Assembly (NCBI GenBank): GCA_022072085.1
Contig: JAJVII010000003.1
Location: 1 to 64,000 of the forward strand
DNA: 64,000 nucleotides
Reading direction: 5' to 3'
Source: Phycisphaerae bacterium
GTDB lineage: Bacteria > Planctomycetota > Phycisphaerae > JAJVII01
Shown: positions 48,100 through 56,714 of the stretch, one piece after another
How the letters are laid out: each line of letters opens with the position of its first letter
How positions within the stretch are numbered: position 1 is the stretch's first letter
Translations under genes and position numbers: made by a program
Notes under the pieces: generated by a model
Told to the model about the DNA's origin: nothing
The model's database searches: none
The model's input: the letters and a program-made list of their open reading frames with translations, nothing else

Positions 48100-51000
48100 A
48101 TGAACCGCCCGGCCTTGCTCTTCGCGATGCTCGCCACCGTGAGCCTCCTGGTCTTCTGCGTCGGCTGCCCGCCGGTTGAGAAGGTTCCGCCGGACGTCAA
48201 CCCGCAGCCGGCGCCCGTGCCCAGCGGCCCGCTGGTTGTCGTGCCGCGCACCTACATGACCGTGCCCGAAGCCCTGACGGTGGCCAACCTCCAGCTCGGC
48301 ACGCAATACGCCGCCCCCGACTCGGCGCTCACGGGCGTCGTCGGGCCTTACCCCGTCGGCGGCAGCGTCGGCCTGGACGACTTGCTCAACGACGTTGCTC
48401 GGGCGACCGGCATGACCCGCGAACAGGTCAAGGGCGTGTGCGTCTTCGAGAAGCCGGCCGACCCCGCGTCGGTCGAGGCGGCCATGACCGCGCTCAAGAG
48501 CGACGACCCGCAGCATCGGCGGCAGGCGGCCTACGACCTGGGTGAACTGGCGGCCCCGCGGGCGATCCCGGCGCTGATGGCCGCCGTCGGCGACAACGAC
48601 CTCTCGACGCAGTTCCAGGCGCTGATGGCGTTGGAAGGCCTTGAACGCGACTTCGTCACCCGGGCCCGCTACCCCGGACGGGCCTCGCTGATAACGCTGT
48701 TCGGCGACAACTCCGGCCAGGACGCGCTGCTCTACATCATCGACGAACACAAGGACCAGGGCGGGCCGGTCTGGCTGGCTGCCGTTTCCGTCGCCAGCCG
48801 GGCGCAGCTGCCCGGCGTGACGCCGCTGCTGATGAAGGTCTTCGCCGGCCGGCGGGACTACGTCCGCGGCGACGATCGCCCGGTCCGGGCCGCCGCCTGG
48901 GCATGCAGCGAATACAGCGACCCGGCGACCGTGCAGCCGCTGTCGGACCTGCTGACCGCTGACGACGTGGACTACGACCTGGCCCGCGAGGCGGCGGTCG
49001 CGCTGGGCCGCATCAACCTGGCGTCGTCGGTCGAGCGTCTGGGCGACGCCGCCGACAGCAAGCGAGCCGACGTGCGGCGGGCAGCGGCTGAAGGCCTGGG
49101 CTTCTGCCAGAGCCAGCCGCGGGCGCTGGAAATCCTGCGCCAGTTGCTGCGCGATCAGGATACGACGACCTGCTGCCTGGCCTGCGAGGCGCTGGGGCGG
49201 CTGAACAGCACCAGCTCGCTGGCGATGCTCGGGGCGACGCTGACAAGCGACGTGCCCCTGGCGGTTCGACTGGCGTCGGCGTCGGCGCTGGGGCGGACCT
49301 ATCAGCCTGGCGCGCGGCAGGCGCTGCTCAGCGCCAAGGGCGTGCTCGATTCCCGCGTGCGGGTCGCGGTGGCCGAGGCCCTGGGCGTCATCGGCGGGCC
49401 CGGCGCCGAGAGCGCCCTGCTGGTACTCATCGGCGACCAGGACATGCACGTGCGGGCCGCCTCGGCCCAGGCGCTGGGGCGGCTGGGCACGGTCAACGCG
49501 ATCCTCGCGGCGACCACCGTGCTGAGCAACCGCAACGAGCAGATGGAAGTGTTGATGGCGGCGGCCGACGGGCTGGGCGAATCGCACCAGGCCCCCGACG
49601 CGGTGAAGGAACTGGAGAAACTGGCTGCCTCGACCGACGCGTTCGACCGGCTGCGCGACTCAGCGGTTGTGGCCCTCGGCCGCAACGGGTCGGCCGAGGC
49701 CCTGCTGTCGATCGACCGGCTATGCCCGACGGCGGCGGCGACCGGCACGACCCAGCGCGACCTGGCGGTCCGGTTCTACAACCCGCCCGACGGCAACATC
49801 GCCGTGCAGCGTCTGACGCACTACCTCCGCAGCGGCAACCGGACGCAGAAGGCCTACGCCGCCGACCGGCTGAGCGAACTGGCCGACCCGGTCGGCCTGG
49901 ACCAGATGGTCCTCCGCGTCAAAGAGTGGGACCCCTACGTGCGGTCGGCGATCGTGCTGGGCCTGATGCGTTCGCGCGGCCCGCAGGTTGTGCCCGCGCT
50001 GGTGTCGCAACTGGCCAGCCGCCAGGCGTCCAAGCGCCGGGCCGTCGCCCTGACGCTGGGCAACCACCGCGATCCGCGGGCCGTGGCGGCGCTGCTGGGG
50101 CTCAGCGGCGACCAGGACCCGACGGTCCGCTGGGCGGCGGCCCAGAGCCTGGGGCTCATCGGCGACCCGGCGGCGGTGTCCAGACTGATCCAGATGGCGA
50201 CCTCCGAGACCGAGAAGCAGCCGCGCGACGCGGCCATCCGCGCCCTGCGATGGCGCTACTTCGCATGGATGGACAACGTGAAGACGACGCTGTCGGCGAT
50301 CGCCGGAACCGAGGGAGATTGCGGCGTGCGGACATCGGCGGCGCCGGCTGAGGGCGTCTGGACGCTGCTGGCCGTCGCCCAGGATCCGCAGGACCCGACG
50401 ATGCGGGCGGCCGCCTGCGACGCCCGGGCCGTCAGCGACGGCGGCGGACTCCAGGTCGCGGCGGTCCGCGGCCGGCGCGTGGGCTCGCCGCTGGCCGGGA
50501 TGCGATACCAGTTCGTGGGCGGACGGTTCATGCCCGTCGGACCGCAGAGCGGCGCCGACCCGGCCGGCGAGTGGCAGTTCGACCGCCGCAACCTGCTGGA
50601 CTACCCGCTGCCCGGGACCGAGGCGTCTGCTGCCGGGGACAGCGTCGTCGTGACCGACCCGGCGAACAACGTGCGGCTGATGTTCACGCCGCCGACGGTG
50701 AGGAACGAACTGCTCCAGGGCAGTGTGGGCGTTCAGATGCAGGCCAAGGGCCAGAACGCGTGGGAAGCGGTCCGGCCGGCCGGGGCCGCGCCGGCGCTGC
50801 GGGACTTCACCGCGGCATGGGACGCGGACCTGGGCGCGGTCGTGCTGGTCGGCGGAGCGGCGTCGGACGAGACGGGCAGTTTCGCGTCGCTGGAAGTGTG
50901 GGCGTTCAAGTACAAGAACGCTGGGGCGTCCGGCGGAGCGTTTCCCCGCGTGTCCGCGGATCGCCCGGTCCTGACGGTGCTGGGCAACGGCCGCGTGCAG

Positions 51001-51570
51001 GTGAACTGGCAGGCCGTGCCGCGGGCCCGGAGTTACGAGGTCCAGCGGGCCTCGGTGGACGTCAAGAGCCTCTGGACGCAGAACCCGCACAAGGTGATCG
51101 GCAAGTTCGAGAAGGTCAACGACCAGTCGCTGGAGGCGACCGGCTTCGAGGACGTGGTCAACGCCTTCAAGAGCGCCCAGGCCGACACCGACGCGATCGC
51201 GCCGGTCTTCGCCTACAAGGTCGTCGCCCTGGACAGCGGCAAGAAGGCCATCGAAGAAAGCGCGGTGGCCCTGACGCTGGCTGACGCCCCGAGCGGCCTG
51301 CGGGCCATCGAGCGCGACGACGGCACGACGCTGCTGGTCTGGAACGCCTCGCCGCAGGAGGGACTGCGCGGCTACTACGTCTATCGCCAGGACGCCTTCG
51401 CCGGCGACGCGGTCTTCCGCCAGCAGAGCGTCCCGACGCCGCTGACGGTCTTCGTGGACGGCCGCAACTGGCCTCGCACGGCCCGGCGGAAGTATTATAT
51501 TGTTCCGGTGGACTACCTGGGCCAACTCGGCATCCCGTCGGCTGGGGTGTGGAGCTTCGGAGCCCCATAA
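48100..51570 (+). CDS. HEAT-repeat lipoprotein with C-terminal Fn3-like domains
   Basis: 1156 aa. A lipoprotein signal (TVSLLVFCVGCPP, lipobox CVGC) anchors it outside the cytoplasm. From about residue 120 to 760 there are HEAT/PBS-lyase-like repeats (RRQAAYDLGELAAPRAIPAL, RRAAAEGLGFCQSQPRALEI, VRAASAQALGRLGTVNAI, RAVALTLGNHRDPRAVAAL, VRWAAAQSLGLIGDPAAVSR). A beta-rich region follows. The last ~200 residues look like two fibronectin type III-like domains (VQVNWQAVPRARSYEVQRAS, TLLVWNASPQEGLRGYYVYRQ). It is probably a large interaction scaffold; no enzymatic motif is seen. AAGGAGCCGACG precedes the ATG. Confidence 0.85.
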   Translation: MNRPALLFAMLATVSLLVFCVGCPPVEKVPPDVNPQPAPVPSGPLVVVPRTYMTVPEALTVANLQLGTQYAAPDSALTGVVGPYPVGGSVGLDDLLNDVARATGMTREQVKGVCVFEKPADPASVEAAMTALKSDDPQHRRQAAYDLGELAAPRAIPALMAAVGDNDLSTQFQALMALEGLERDFVTRARYPGRASLITLFGDNSGQDALLYIIDEHKDQGGPVWLAAVSVASRAQLPGVTPLLMKVFAGRRDYVRGDDRPVRAAAWACSEYSDPATVQPLSDLLTADDVDYDLAREAAVALGRINLASSVERLGDAADSKRADVRRAAAEGLGFCQSQPRALEILRQLLRDQDTTTCCLACEALGRLNSTSSLAMLGATLTSDVPLAVRLASASALGRTYQPGARQALLSAKGVLDSRVRVAVAEALGVIGGPGAESALLVLIGDQDMHVRAASAQALGRLGTVNAILAATTVLSNRNEQMEVLMAAADGLGESHQAPDAVKELEKLAASTDAFDRLRDSAVVALGRNGSAEALLSIDRLCPTAAATGTTQRDLAVRFYNPPDGNIAVQRLTHYLRSGNRTQKAYAADRLSELADPVGLDQMVLRVKEWDPYVRSAIVLGLMRSRGPQVVPALVSQLASRQASKRRAVALTLGNHRDPRAVAALLGLSGDQDPTVRWAAAQSLGLIGDPAAVSRLIQMATSETEKQPRDAAIRALRWRYFAWMDNVKTTLSAIAGTEGDCGVRTSAAPAEGVWTLLAVAQDPQDPTMRAAACDARAVSDGGGLQVAAVRGRRVGSPLAGMRYQFVGGRFMPVGPQSGADPAGEWQFDRRNLLDYPLPGTEASAAGDSVVVTDPANNVRLMFTPPTVRNELLQGSVGVQMQAKGQNAWEAVRPAGAAPALRDFTAAWDADLGAVVLVGGAASDETGSFASLEVWAFKYKNAGASGGAFPRVSADRPVLTVLGNGRVQVNWQAVPRARSYEVQRASVDVKSLWTQNPHKVIGKFEKVNDQSLEATGFEDVVNAFKSAQADTDAIAPVFAYKVVALDSGKKAIEESAVALTLADAPSGLRAIERDDGTTLLVWNASPQEGLRGYYVYRQDAFAGDAVFRQQSVPTPLTVFVDGRNWPRTARRKYYIVPVDYLGQLGIPSAGVWSFGAP

Positions 51571-51605
51571 GAAGTGCTGAGTGCTGAGTGCTGAGTGCTG
51601 AGTGA
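51571..51605 (+). repeat. Heptamer array after the HEAT/Fn3 gene
   Basis: Five units in register: GAAGTGC, TGAGTGC, TGAGTGC, TGAGTGC, TGAGTGA. Same consensus as the array at 6694. It begins directly after the TAA stop and runs into the possible start of the next small gene. Confidence 0.9.
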
Positions 51606-51817
51606 TGTCCCAGGGCCCGCACAAACTGGGCAACGGCGTGACGATCGCGAGGCGCGACGGCGATGAGCCGCTGGAACTGCTGATCCGGGCAGCCGACCTG
51701 GACGAACTGGTCTGGCGGCTGCACGACCTGATCCCGCTGATCCAGAGCGGTGAGTTGAATCGCGTCGTCGCGGGGCTTTCGCCCAAGGCCGATCCACAGC
51801 GGCCCGGCAAGGCTTAA
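51605..51817 (+). CDS. Small hypothetical protein
   Basis: 70 aa, soluble and slightly acidic (LGNGVTIARRDGDEPLELLI, then AADLDELVWRLHDLIPLIQ). I recognise no family. ATG 51605 and GTG 51602 both fall in the end of the heptamer array, which leaves no normal ribosome site, so its expression is uncertain. Codon use and composition fit a real gene. It lies between the HEAT/Fn3 lipoprotein and a promoter for the following gene. Confidence 0.5.
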   Translation: MSQGPHKLGNGVTIARRDGDEPLELLIRAADLDELVWRLHDLIPLIQSGELNRVVAGLSPKADPQRPGKA

Positions 51818-51842
51818 ACTCCGCTGGGCCCGCCTTTTGCCC

Positions 51843-51872
51843 TTGCAACCGTCGGCAATCGCCAAATATAAT
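51843..51872 (+). promoter_or_regulatory. Promoter of the small membrane protein gene at 51912
   Basis: TTGCAA (51843-51848), 18-bp spacer, TATAAT (51867-51872, perfect). It argues that the downstream gene starts at the TTG 51912 rather than further upstream. Confidence 0.6.
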
Positions 51873-51911
51873 GCGGATCACGGCATCTTCGCCCCAGCGC
51901 GCGAGGTATCG

Positions 51912-52361
51912 TTGGACCAGGACGCAACACAGCATGGCCGCTTCGCCGGGCCGGTCTTTACCGGACCGGCACAGGTGGCGCTGTGGCTGATCGTCGTGCT
52001 GTTGGCTGTGATTGCGACGATCATGCTGCTGGGCCCCGGCGGCACGCAGTCGGCGCAGGGCCAGGTGACCCGGGCCGGGGCGGCCTACGACCCGTCCGGC
52101 GTGTTCATCGTGCCCGGCCAACTCGGCAAGGACCTGTGGGGCCTCTATGTGATCGATTCGCGAGTGGGGACGCTGGTGCTCTATTACTACAATCCGAACA
52201 CCAAGAAGCTCACGCTGGCGGCGGCGCGGTCGTTCGTGAACGACCGCTACCTGGAGGACTACAACACCGATCCTCCCCCGCGCGAGATCGCCGAGATGAT
52301 CGAAAACCTTCGGCGGATGTCGCCGCCGCCCGCAAAGGACAACAGCGGCGGAGGGCAGTAG
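51912..52361 (+). CDS. Hypothetical single-pass membrane protein
   Basis: 149 aa. One hydrophobic helix (VALWLIVVLLAVIATIMLL) is followed by an extracytoplasmic domain with a conserved-looking segment GVFIVPGQLGKDLWGLYVID and LVLYYYNPNTKKLTLAAARSF. The TTG start at 51912 has GCGAGG at 5-bp spacing and a perfect -10 box upstream; an earlier TTG at 51837 would lie before the promoter. I recognise no family; similar small anchors accompany planctomycete HTH/membrane proteins like the next gene, which starts 64 bp downstream. Confidence 0.65.
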   Translation: MDQDATQHGRFAGPVFTGPAQVALWLIVVLLAVIATIMLLGPGGTQSAQGQVTRAGAAYDPSGVFIVPGQLGKDLWGLYVIDSRVGTLVLYYYNPNTKKLTLAAARSFVNDRYLEDYNTDPPPREIAEMIENLRRMSPPPAKDNSGGGQ

Positions 52362-52425
52362 GAAACGCCCCCGCCCGCCGGCCCGCATCGGCCGGGGATG
52401 GACCCAGGACCAGGAGATCGCAAGC

Positions 52426-53193
52426 ATGGCCAAGATGTTCTACACGCAGTCCGAGTCCGCCACCAAGCTGGGGATCAGCGTTGACGACCTCAAGGCGATG
52501 GTCCGCGACGGCCGGTTGCGGGAGTTCATGGACAACGGGCCGGTCTATCGCGTTGAGGACATCAACAAGATGGCCGGCGAGCCCCGCCCGGGCGACACCG
52601 ACGCGGTCGACCTGGAACTGGTGGAGGAAGAGGGCGAACCGGGCAAGGAGGACACCGTCATCACCTCCGCCGGCATCAGCGTCTTCGACGACGAGGATCT
52701 GGAGATCGAGGCCGACCCCATGGCCCAGACCCAGATCACCCAGTCAGTCAACGACTCGATCAGCCTGGAGAGCACCGGCAGCGGCAGTGGCCTGCTCGAC
52801 CTGACCCGCGAAGCCGATGACACCAGCCTGGGCGCCGAGCTGCTGGAGGAAATCTACCCCAGCGCCCCGACGGTCGAGGCGGCCGACGTGATTACCCCCG
52901 AGGCCCCGTCCATCGAGCCGCAGGTCCCGGCGTTCGGCGCTCCGGCGGTCATCGAGTCGGCCGACCCCAGCGCTGCGGCCTTCTCGGGCATCGCCCTGGT
53001 GGGCGTGGCGGTGGCAGTCTTCCTGGGCATCATCGTCGTGTCGCTGGCCAACAACACCTGGCCCAGCTTCCTGGACAGCATCGCCGAAGGCAACACGCCG
53101 ATCGTCGTCGGTGTGGTCATGGCGGCGCTGGCTGGGGCGTTCGGCGTGGTCGGCCTGCTGATCGGCAAGAGCACCAGCGGCCCGCGCGTCTGA
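52426..53193 (+). CDS. Excisionase-like HTH protein with two C-terminal membrane helices
   Basis: 255 aa. The first ~50 residues form an HTH_17/MerR-like DNA-binding fold (QSESATKLGISVDDLKAMV, then REFMDNGPVYRVEDINKMA). A long acidic, low-complexity middle (about residues 60-175) follows, then two hydrophobic helices (GIALVGVAVAVFLGIIVVSL and VGVVMAALAGAFGVVGLLIG). AGGAGATCGCAAGC precedes the ATG. This domain order suggests a membrane-tethered regulator or anchor whose N-terminus binds DNA or a peptide. The precise role is unknown. Confidence 0.75.
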   Translation: MAKMFYTQSESATKLGISVDDLKAMVRDGRLREFMDNGPVYRVEDINKMAGEPRPGDTDAVDLELVEEEGEPGKEDTVITSAGISVFDDEDLEIEADPMAQTQITQSVNDSISLESTGSGSGLLDLTREADDTSLGAELLEEIYPSAPTVEAADVITPEAPSIEPQVPAFGAPAVIESADPSAAAFSGIALVGVAVAVFLGIIVVSLANNTWPSFLDSIAEGNTPIVVGVVMAALAGAFGVVGLLIGKSTSGPRV

Positions 53194-53331
53194 GCGCGTC
53201 GCTGCCGGGGCAGTCCGGTTTTGCTGGGGAATCACGCGCCCGTCAGCCGATATTATCCCGACGGTGCGGCACGGTTTCGTGCACGTCAATCGGGATTCAA
53301 CACTAGGGCGGTCGAGGAAAAGGAGTCGGAC

Positions 53332-54174
53332 ATGAAGCGGGCCAGTGCGGTAGTGTTCTTTGCTGTTGCGGGGTTGGTTCTGATGGGACAACTGGGCTGC
53401 GCCCAGATGGATGCGCTCAAGGCCGAGAACGCCGCCTGCCAGAAGGCCCGCGGCATCCTCACCAACGACCTGCGCATCGCCAACGGCAAGGTCGACAGCC
53501 TCCAGCGCGAGCGCGATGTCGCCCTCGAACAGGCCAAGGATAGCCAGGGCCGCATCGACGACATGATGAGCAAGGTGCAGGCCGCCAACACCGAGAACGC
53601 CCGGCTGGCCTCGGCCAACAGCGAGTTGCAGACCCGCCTGCGCGAAGCGGAGGAGCGGGCCAAGGTTCCCGACGTGATCACCGTCAAGGAGCCCGGCGCG
53701 GTCAAGCTGGCCCCGGCGGTGGACGAGGCCCTCAAGGCCCTGGCCCAGCGCAACGGCCTCGAGTATGACGCCCGCCTGGGCCTGGTCCGCTTCAGCACCG
53801 ACCTGCTGTTCGACCTGGGCAGCACCAAGATCCGCCCGGAGGTCGAGAAGTCGCTGGCCGAGTTCGCCCGCGTCATCAACATGGACGAGGCCAAGCAGTA
53901 TGACGTCATCATCGCCGGCCACACCGACGACGTGCGGATCGCCAAGCCCGAGACGCTTCGCGTGACCCCGACCAACTGGCACCTGTCGGCCTACCGCGCC
54001 TGCGCGGTGCTGCTCGACCTCCAGAAGGACGGCGTTAGCGCCGACCGCATGTCGGCGATGGGCTTCGGCGAGACCCGCCCGCGCGTCGCCAACAAGGGCC
54101 GCGGCGGCACCCCGGAGAACCGTCGCGTCGAGGTCTTCCTCGTGCCCAAGGGCAGCGTCGCGTCCGCCGGCTGA
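53332..54174 (+). CDS. OmpA family lipoprotein with coiled coil
   Basis: 280 aa. A lipoprotein signal (VAGLVLMGQLGCAQ, lipobox LGC) is followed by a coiled coil (about residues 28-110, KAENAACQKARGILTNDLRI to LREAEERAK) and a C-terminal OmpA-like peptidoglycan-binding domain. That domain shows LLFDLGSTKIRPEVEKSL, IAGHTDDVRIA, SAYRACAVLLDL and NRRVEVFLVP, with the Asp/Arg residues that bind diaminopimelate. It probably links the outer membrane to the cell wall. AAAGGAGTCGGAC precedes ATG 53332. A rho-independent terminator follows. Confidence 0.9.
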   Translation: MKRASAVVFFAVAGLVLMGQLGCAQMDALKAENAACQKARGILTNDLRIANGKVDSLQRERDVALEQAKDSQGRIDDMMSKVQAANTENARLASANSELQTRLREAEERAKVPDVITVKEPGAVKLAPAVDEALKALAQRNGLEYDARLGLVRFSTDLLFDLGSTKIRPEVEKSLAEFARVINMDEAKQYDVIIAGHTDDVRIAKPETLRVTPTNWHLSAYRACAVLLDLQKDGVSADRMSAMGFGETRPRVANKGRGGTPENRRVEVFLVPKGSVASAG

Positions 54175-54206
54175 TTGGCCGCATGTTACACATTCAGGAT
54201 TCGTCC

Positions 54207-54238
54207 ATCGCCCTCCGCCTCGCGGGGGGCGATTTTTT
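54207..54238 (+). terminator. Rho-independent terminator after the OmpA gene
   Basis: ATCGCCC (54207-54213) pairs with GGGCGAT (54227-54233), loop about 13 nt with further GC pairing, followed by a six-T run (54233-54238). It lies 33 bp past the OmpA stop and is the clearest terminator in the window. Confidence 0.85.
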
Positions 54239-54370
54239 GTTTCCGGGACCGCGGCACGAGGATTCACGCGGGCGAGGCGGATTTCCGTCTGTCACGTGTC
54301 TATCATAGCGGTAACATTTGCCCGGCTGCCCGACGCGGATCGCCGGCGTTGATCGAACAGGACACGCTGC

Positions 54371-55537
54371 ATGATTCGATTCCGTTCCGCCCCGACGCTT
54401 GCGATGCTTGCGGCACTGCTCCCCCTCGCAACGCTGACCCCCGGATGCCGACAGAAGGAAGACGTCCGCGTCTACACCGTTGACCGGGCCGACGAGCGGT
54501 TGAACGAGTCGGTCGCGAGCGGCGCGACGCGGGCGGGCCTTCCGCCCAACCATCCGCCCATCGACGGCAGCCGCCTGCCTCCAGGCCATCCCGACATCAG
54601 CGGCATACAGGGCATGGGTTCGATGGGCCCCGTCGGCGGGCAGTCGTCCCGTGTTCGGATGCAGTGGACCCTGCCGCCCGGCTGGAAGGCGGACCCCCAG
54701 CCCAAGGCGCCGCGCTACGCCACATTGCTGGCGCCGGCCGGCAGCGGGACGATGGATGTCGGCGTCTTCAACCTCGGCGGCGACCTGCTGAGCAACGTCA
54801 ACCGTTGGCGGGATCAGCTTCATCTGCCGCCCATCGCCGAAGCGGACCTCGCGACCGCGACGACTTCGCTGAAGACCGACGCCGGCGAGACGGCGACGCT
54901 GGTGGAGATCAGAAGTGAAACCGCGCCGATCAGGGCGACGCTGGGCGTCATCTTCGAACGTCCGGGAAGTTCAAGTTCCTGGTTCATCAAAGCCGAGGCG
55001 GGCCCCGAATCCGTCGCCGCCATCCGCGGCGCGCTCCTGGCCCTGGTCAAGTCGGTCCGCTTCGCCGGCCCGTCTACCCAGCCGGCGATGGGCGCGGGCT
55101 TGATCGTCCCGGCCGCACCGGCCGGTTGGAAGCCATCGGCAGAAGGCGCCGATGGTTCTGCCTTCGACTACCGGATCGGCGATGACGCACATCGCGTCCG
55201 CGTCGCAGCCAGCCTGAGTCCCGCCGGGGACCCGGCGCTGCTGTCGTTCCTTAACAAGTGCCGCGAGATGGCCGACCAGCCGCCCGTGAGCGACCTCAAG
55301 GATCAGCCGGCCGCCGGCCGGGCCGAGGTGGCCGGAGCGGATTGGCCCCTCTATTCCTTCACCGGGTCGGCCGGCTCGGCCCACGCCCGGACGCAGATTC
55401 GTGTCGTCCGCATCGCCCATGGCGATCGCGACTGGATCATCGCCGTGGGCGGCCCCCCGGCGGACATCGACGCCCGCTGGCCGGCTGTGACGGCCTTTCT
55501 CAAGACCCTGCGGTTCGAGGAGGGCGGCCATGAGTAG
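54371..55537 (+). CDS. Hypothetical lipoprotein linked to cytochrome c biogenesis
   Basis: 388 aa. The signal peptide ends in a lipobox (LATLTPGCRQ). No known domain is recognised. The sequence has two similar-looking halves, each with a beta-rich unit (WTLPPGWKADPQPKAPRYATL and VPAAPAGWKPSAEGADGSAFDY) followed by a segment with WxxQL/NKCREMA and a C-terminal FxKTLRF-like strand. The repeat suggests an internal duplication. It overlaps the ResB gene by 8 bp, so it is co-translated with System II genes and may assist haem delivery or cytochrome assembly; this is an inference from position. Confidence 0.7.
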   Translation: MIRFRSAPTLAMLAALLPLATLTPGCRQKEDVRVYTVDRADERLNESVASGATRAGLPPNHPPIDGSRLPPGHPDISGIQGMGSMGPVGGQSSRVRMQWTLPPGWKADPQPKAPRYATLLAPAGSGTMDVGVFNLGGDLLSNVNRWRDQLHLPPIAEADLATATTSLKTDAGETATLVEIRSETAPIRATLGVIFERPGSSSSWFIKAEAGPESVAAIRGALLALVKSVRFAGPSTQPAMGAGLIVPAAPAGWKPSAEGADGSAFDYRIGDDAHRVRVAASLSPAGDPALLSFLNKCREMADQPPVSDLKDQPAAGRAEVAGADWPLYSFTGSAGSAHARTQIRVVRIAHGDRDWIIAVGGPPADIDARWPAVTAFLKTLRFEEGGHE

Positions 55538-56714
55538 GCATCCGGTCGCCAGGCTGCTCCGCCCGCTGGCGTCGCTGAAGATGACGGTCGTGCTGATGGC
55601 GCTCTCGATGCTGCTGATTTTCGCGGGCACGCTGGCCCAGATCGACAACGGCATCTGGTGGGTGCAGCGGCACTACTTCAACTGCCTCTGGCTGATCTGG
55701 GACGTGCCGGGCGTGAGCTGGCTGAAGGTCCCGCTGCCCGGCGGCTACGCCCTGGGCGGGTTGATGTTCGTGAACCTGCTGGCGGCCCACACGCTGCGAT
55801 TCCGCCTCTCCTGGCGTCGGAGCGGGATCATCCTGCTGCACGCGGGGATCGTCCTGCTGCTGGTCGGCCAGTTCGCGACCAGCCTCTCCCAGGTCGAAAC
55901 GCAGATGGTCATCCCCGTGGGCGGATCGAGCAACTACTCCGAGGACCCGCGGCACATGGAACTGGCGGTCATCGACCCCACGCCCATCGACCATCTCGTG
56001 GTCGTCGCGATCCCGCAGTCGAAGCTGACCGAGGGAGCGACCGTCGCCGACGGCCGCCTGCCGTTCACCGTCAAGGTCGAGAAGTGGTTTGCCAACGCCG
56101 AACTCCATCGGGCCGGCGGCGGGACGGCCGCCGTCGCCGATCGCGGCGTCGGCCGGCAGCTCGTCGCGGTCGCGCAGGCGGTCGTCCCGGGCACGAGTTC
56201 GGGTCGCGACTGCCCGGCTGCATATGTCAAACTGACCGGGGCCAAGGGAACGGACCTGGGGATCTGGCTGCTTTTCTGGAGGCCGGACCTGCGGGACATG
56301 CCGACCGCCCAGCCGCAGCAAGTGGAGGTGGACGGGAGGCCTTACCTTATCTCGCTCCGACCGCGGCGCTACTATCACCCCTATCGCATCTACCTCGACC
56401 GGTTCATCCACGAGGACTATCCCGGCACGAACAGGCCGAAGTGGTACGAGAGCCAGGTCCGGCTGGTGGACAAGACCGGCAACGTCGACCGCAAGGTGCG
56501 GATCTACATGAACAATCCGCTCCGCTACGCGGGGCAGACGTTCTACCAGGCCAGCTTCCTGGCCGGCGACTCGGGCACCATCCTTCAGGTCGTTCGCAAC
56601 CGCTACTGGCTGATCCCGTACGTCTCCTGCGTCATGGTCGGGCTGGGGCTGTTGATCCACTTCGCGTTGTCGCTGACGCGGTTCGCGTCGCGGCGGACGG
56701 AGGACCGGCCGTGA
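55530..56714 (+). CDS. ResB-like cytochrome c biogenesis protein
   Basis: 394 aa. Three N-terminal membrane helices (LKMTVVLMALSMLLIFAGTL, GGLMFVNLLAAHTLRF, GIILLHAGIVLLLVGQF), a large extracytoplasmic domain, and one C-terminal helix (YVSCVMVGLGLLIHFALSL). GTLAQIDNGIWWVQRHYF and RYAGQTFYQASFL are typical of ResB/CcsB. With CcsA it carries haem across the membrane and ligates it to apocytochromes (System II). It overlaps the upstream lipoprotein gene and the downstream ccsA start. Confidence 0.9.
   Translation: MSRHPVARLLRPLASLKMTVVLMALSMLLIFAGTLAQIDNGIWWVQRHYFNCLWLIWDVPGVSWLKVPLPGGYALGGLMFVNLLAAHTLRFRLSWRRSGIILLHAGIVLLLVGQFATSLSQVETQMVIPVGGSSNYSEDPRHMELAVIDPTPIDHLVVVAIPQSKLTEGATVADGRLPFTVKVEKWFANAELHRAGGGTAAVADRGVGRQLVAVAQAVVPGTSSGRDCPAAYVKLTGAKGTDLGIWLLFWRPDLRDMPTAQPQQVEVDGRPYLISLRPRRYYHPYRIYLDRFIHEDYPGTNRPKWYESQVRLVDKTGNVDRKVRIYMNNPLRYAGQTFYQASFLAGDSGTILQVVRNRYWLIPYVSCVMVGLGLLIHFALSLTRFASRRTEDRP

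Noticed and set aside
49720-51810. 696-codon open frame on the minus strand
   Set aside because: Antisense to the HEAT/Fn3 lipoprotein; composition typical of GC-rich shadow frames. The same reasoning removes the long antisense frames at 30515-32635, 56603-58906 and 3652-4794.
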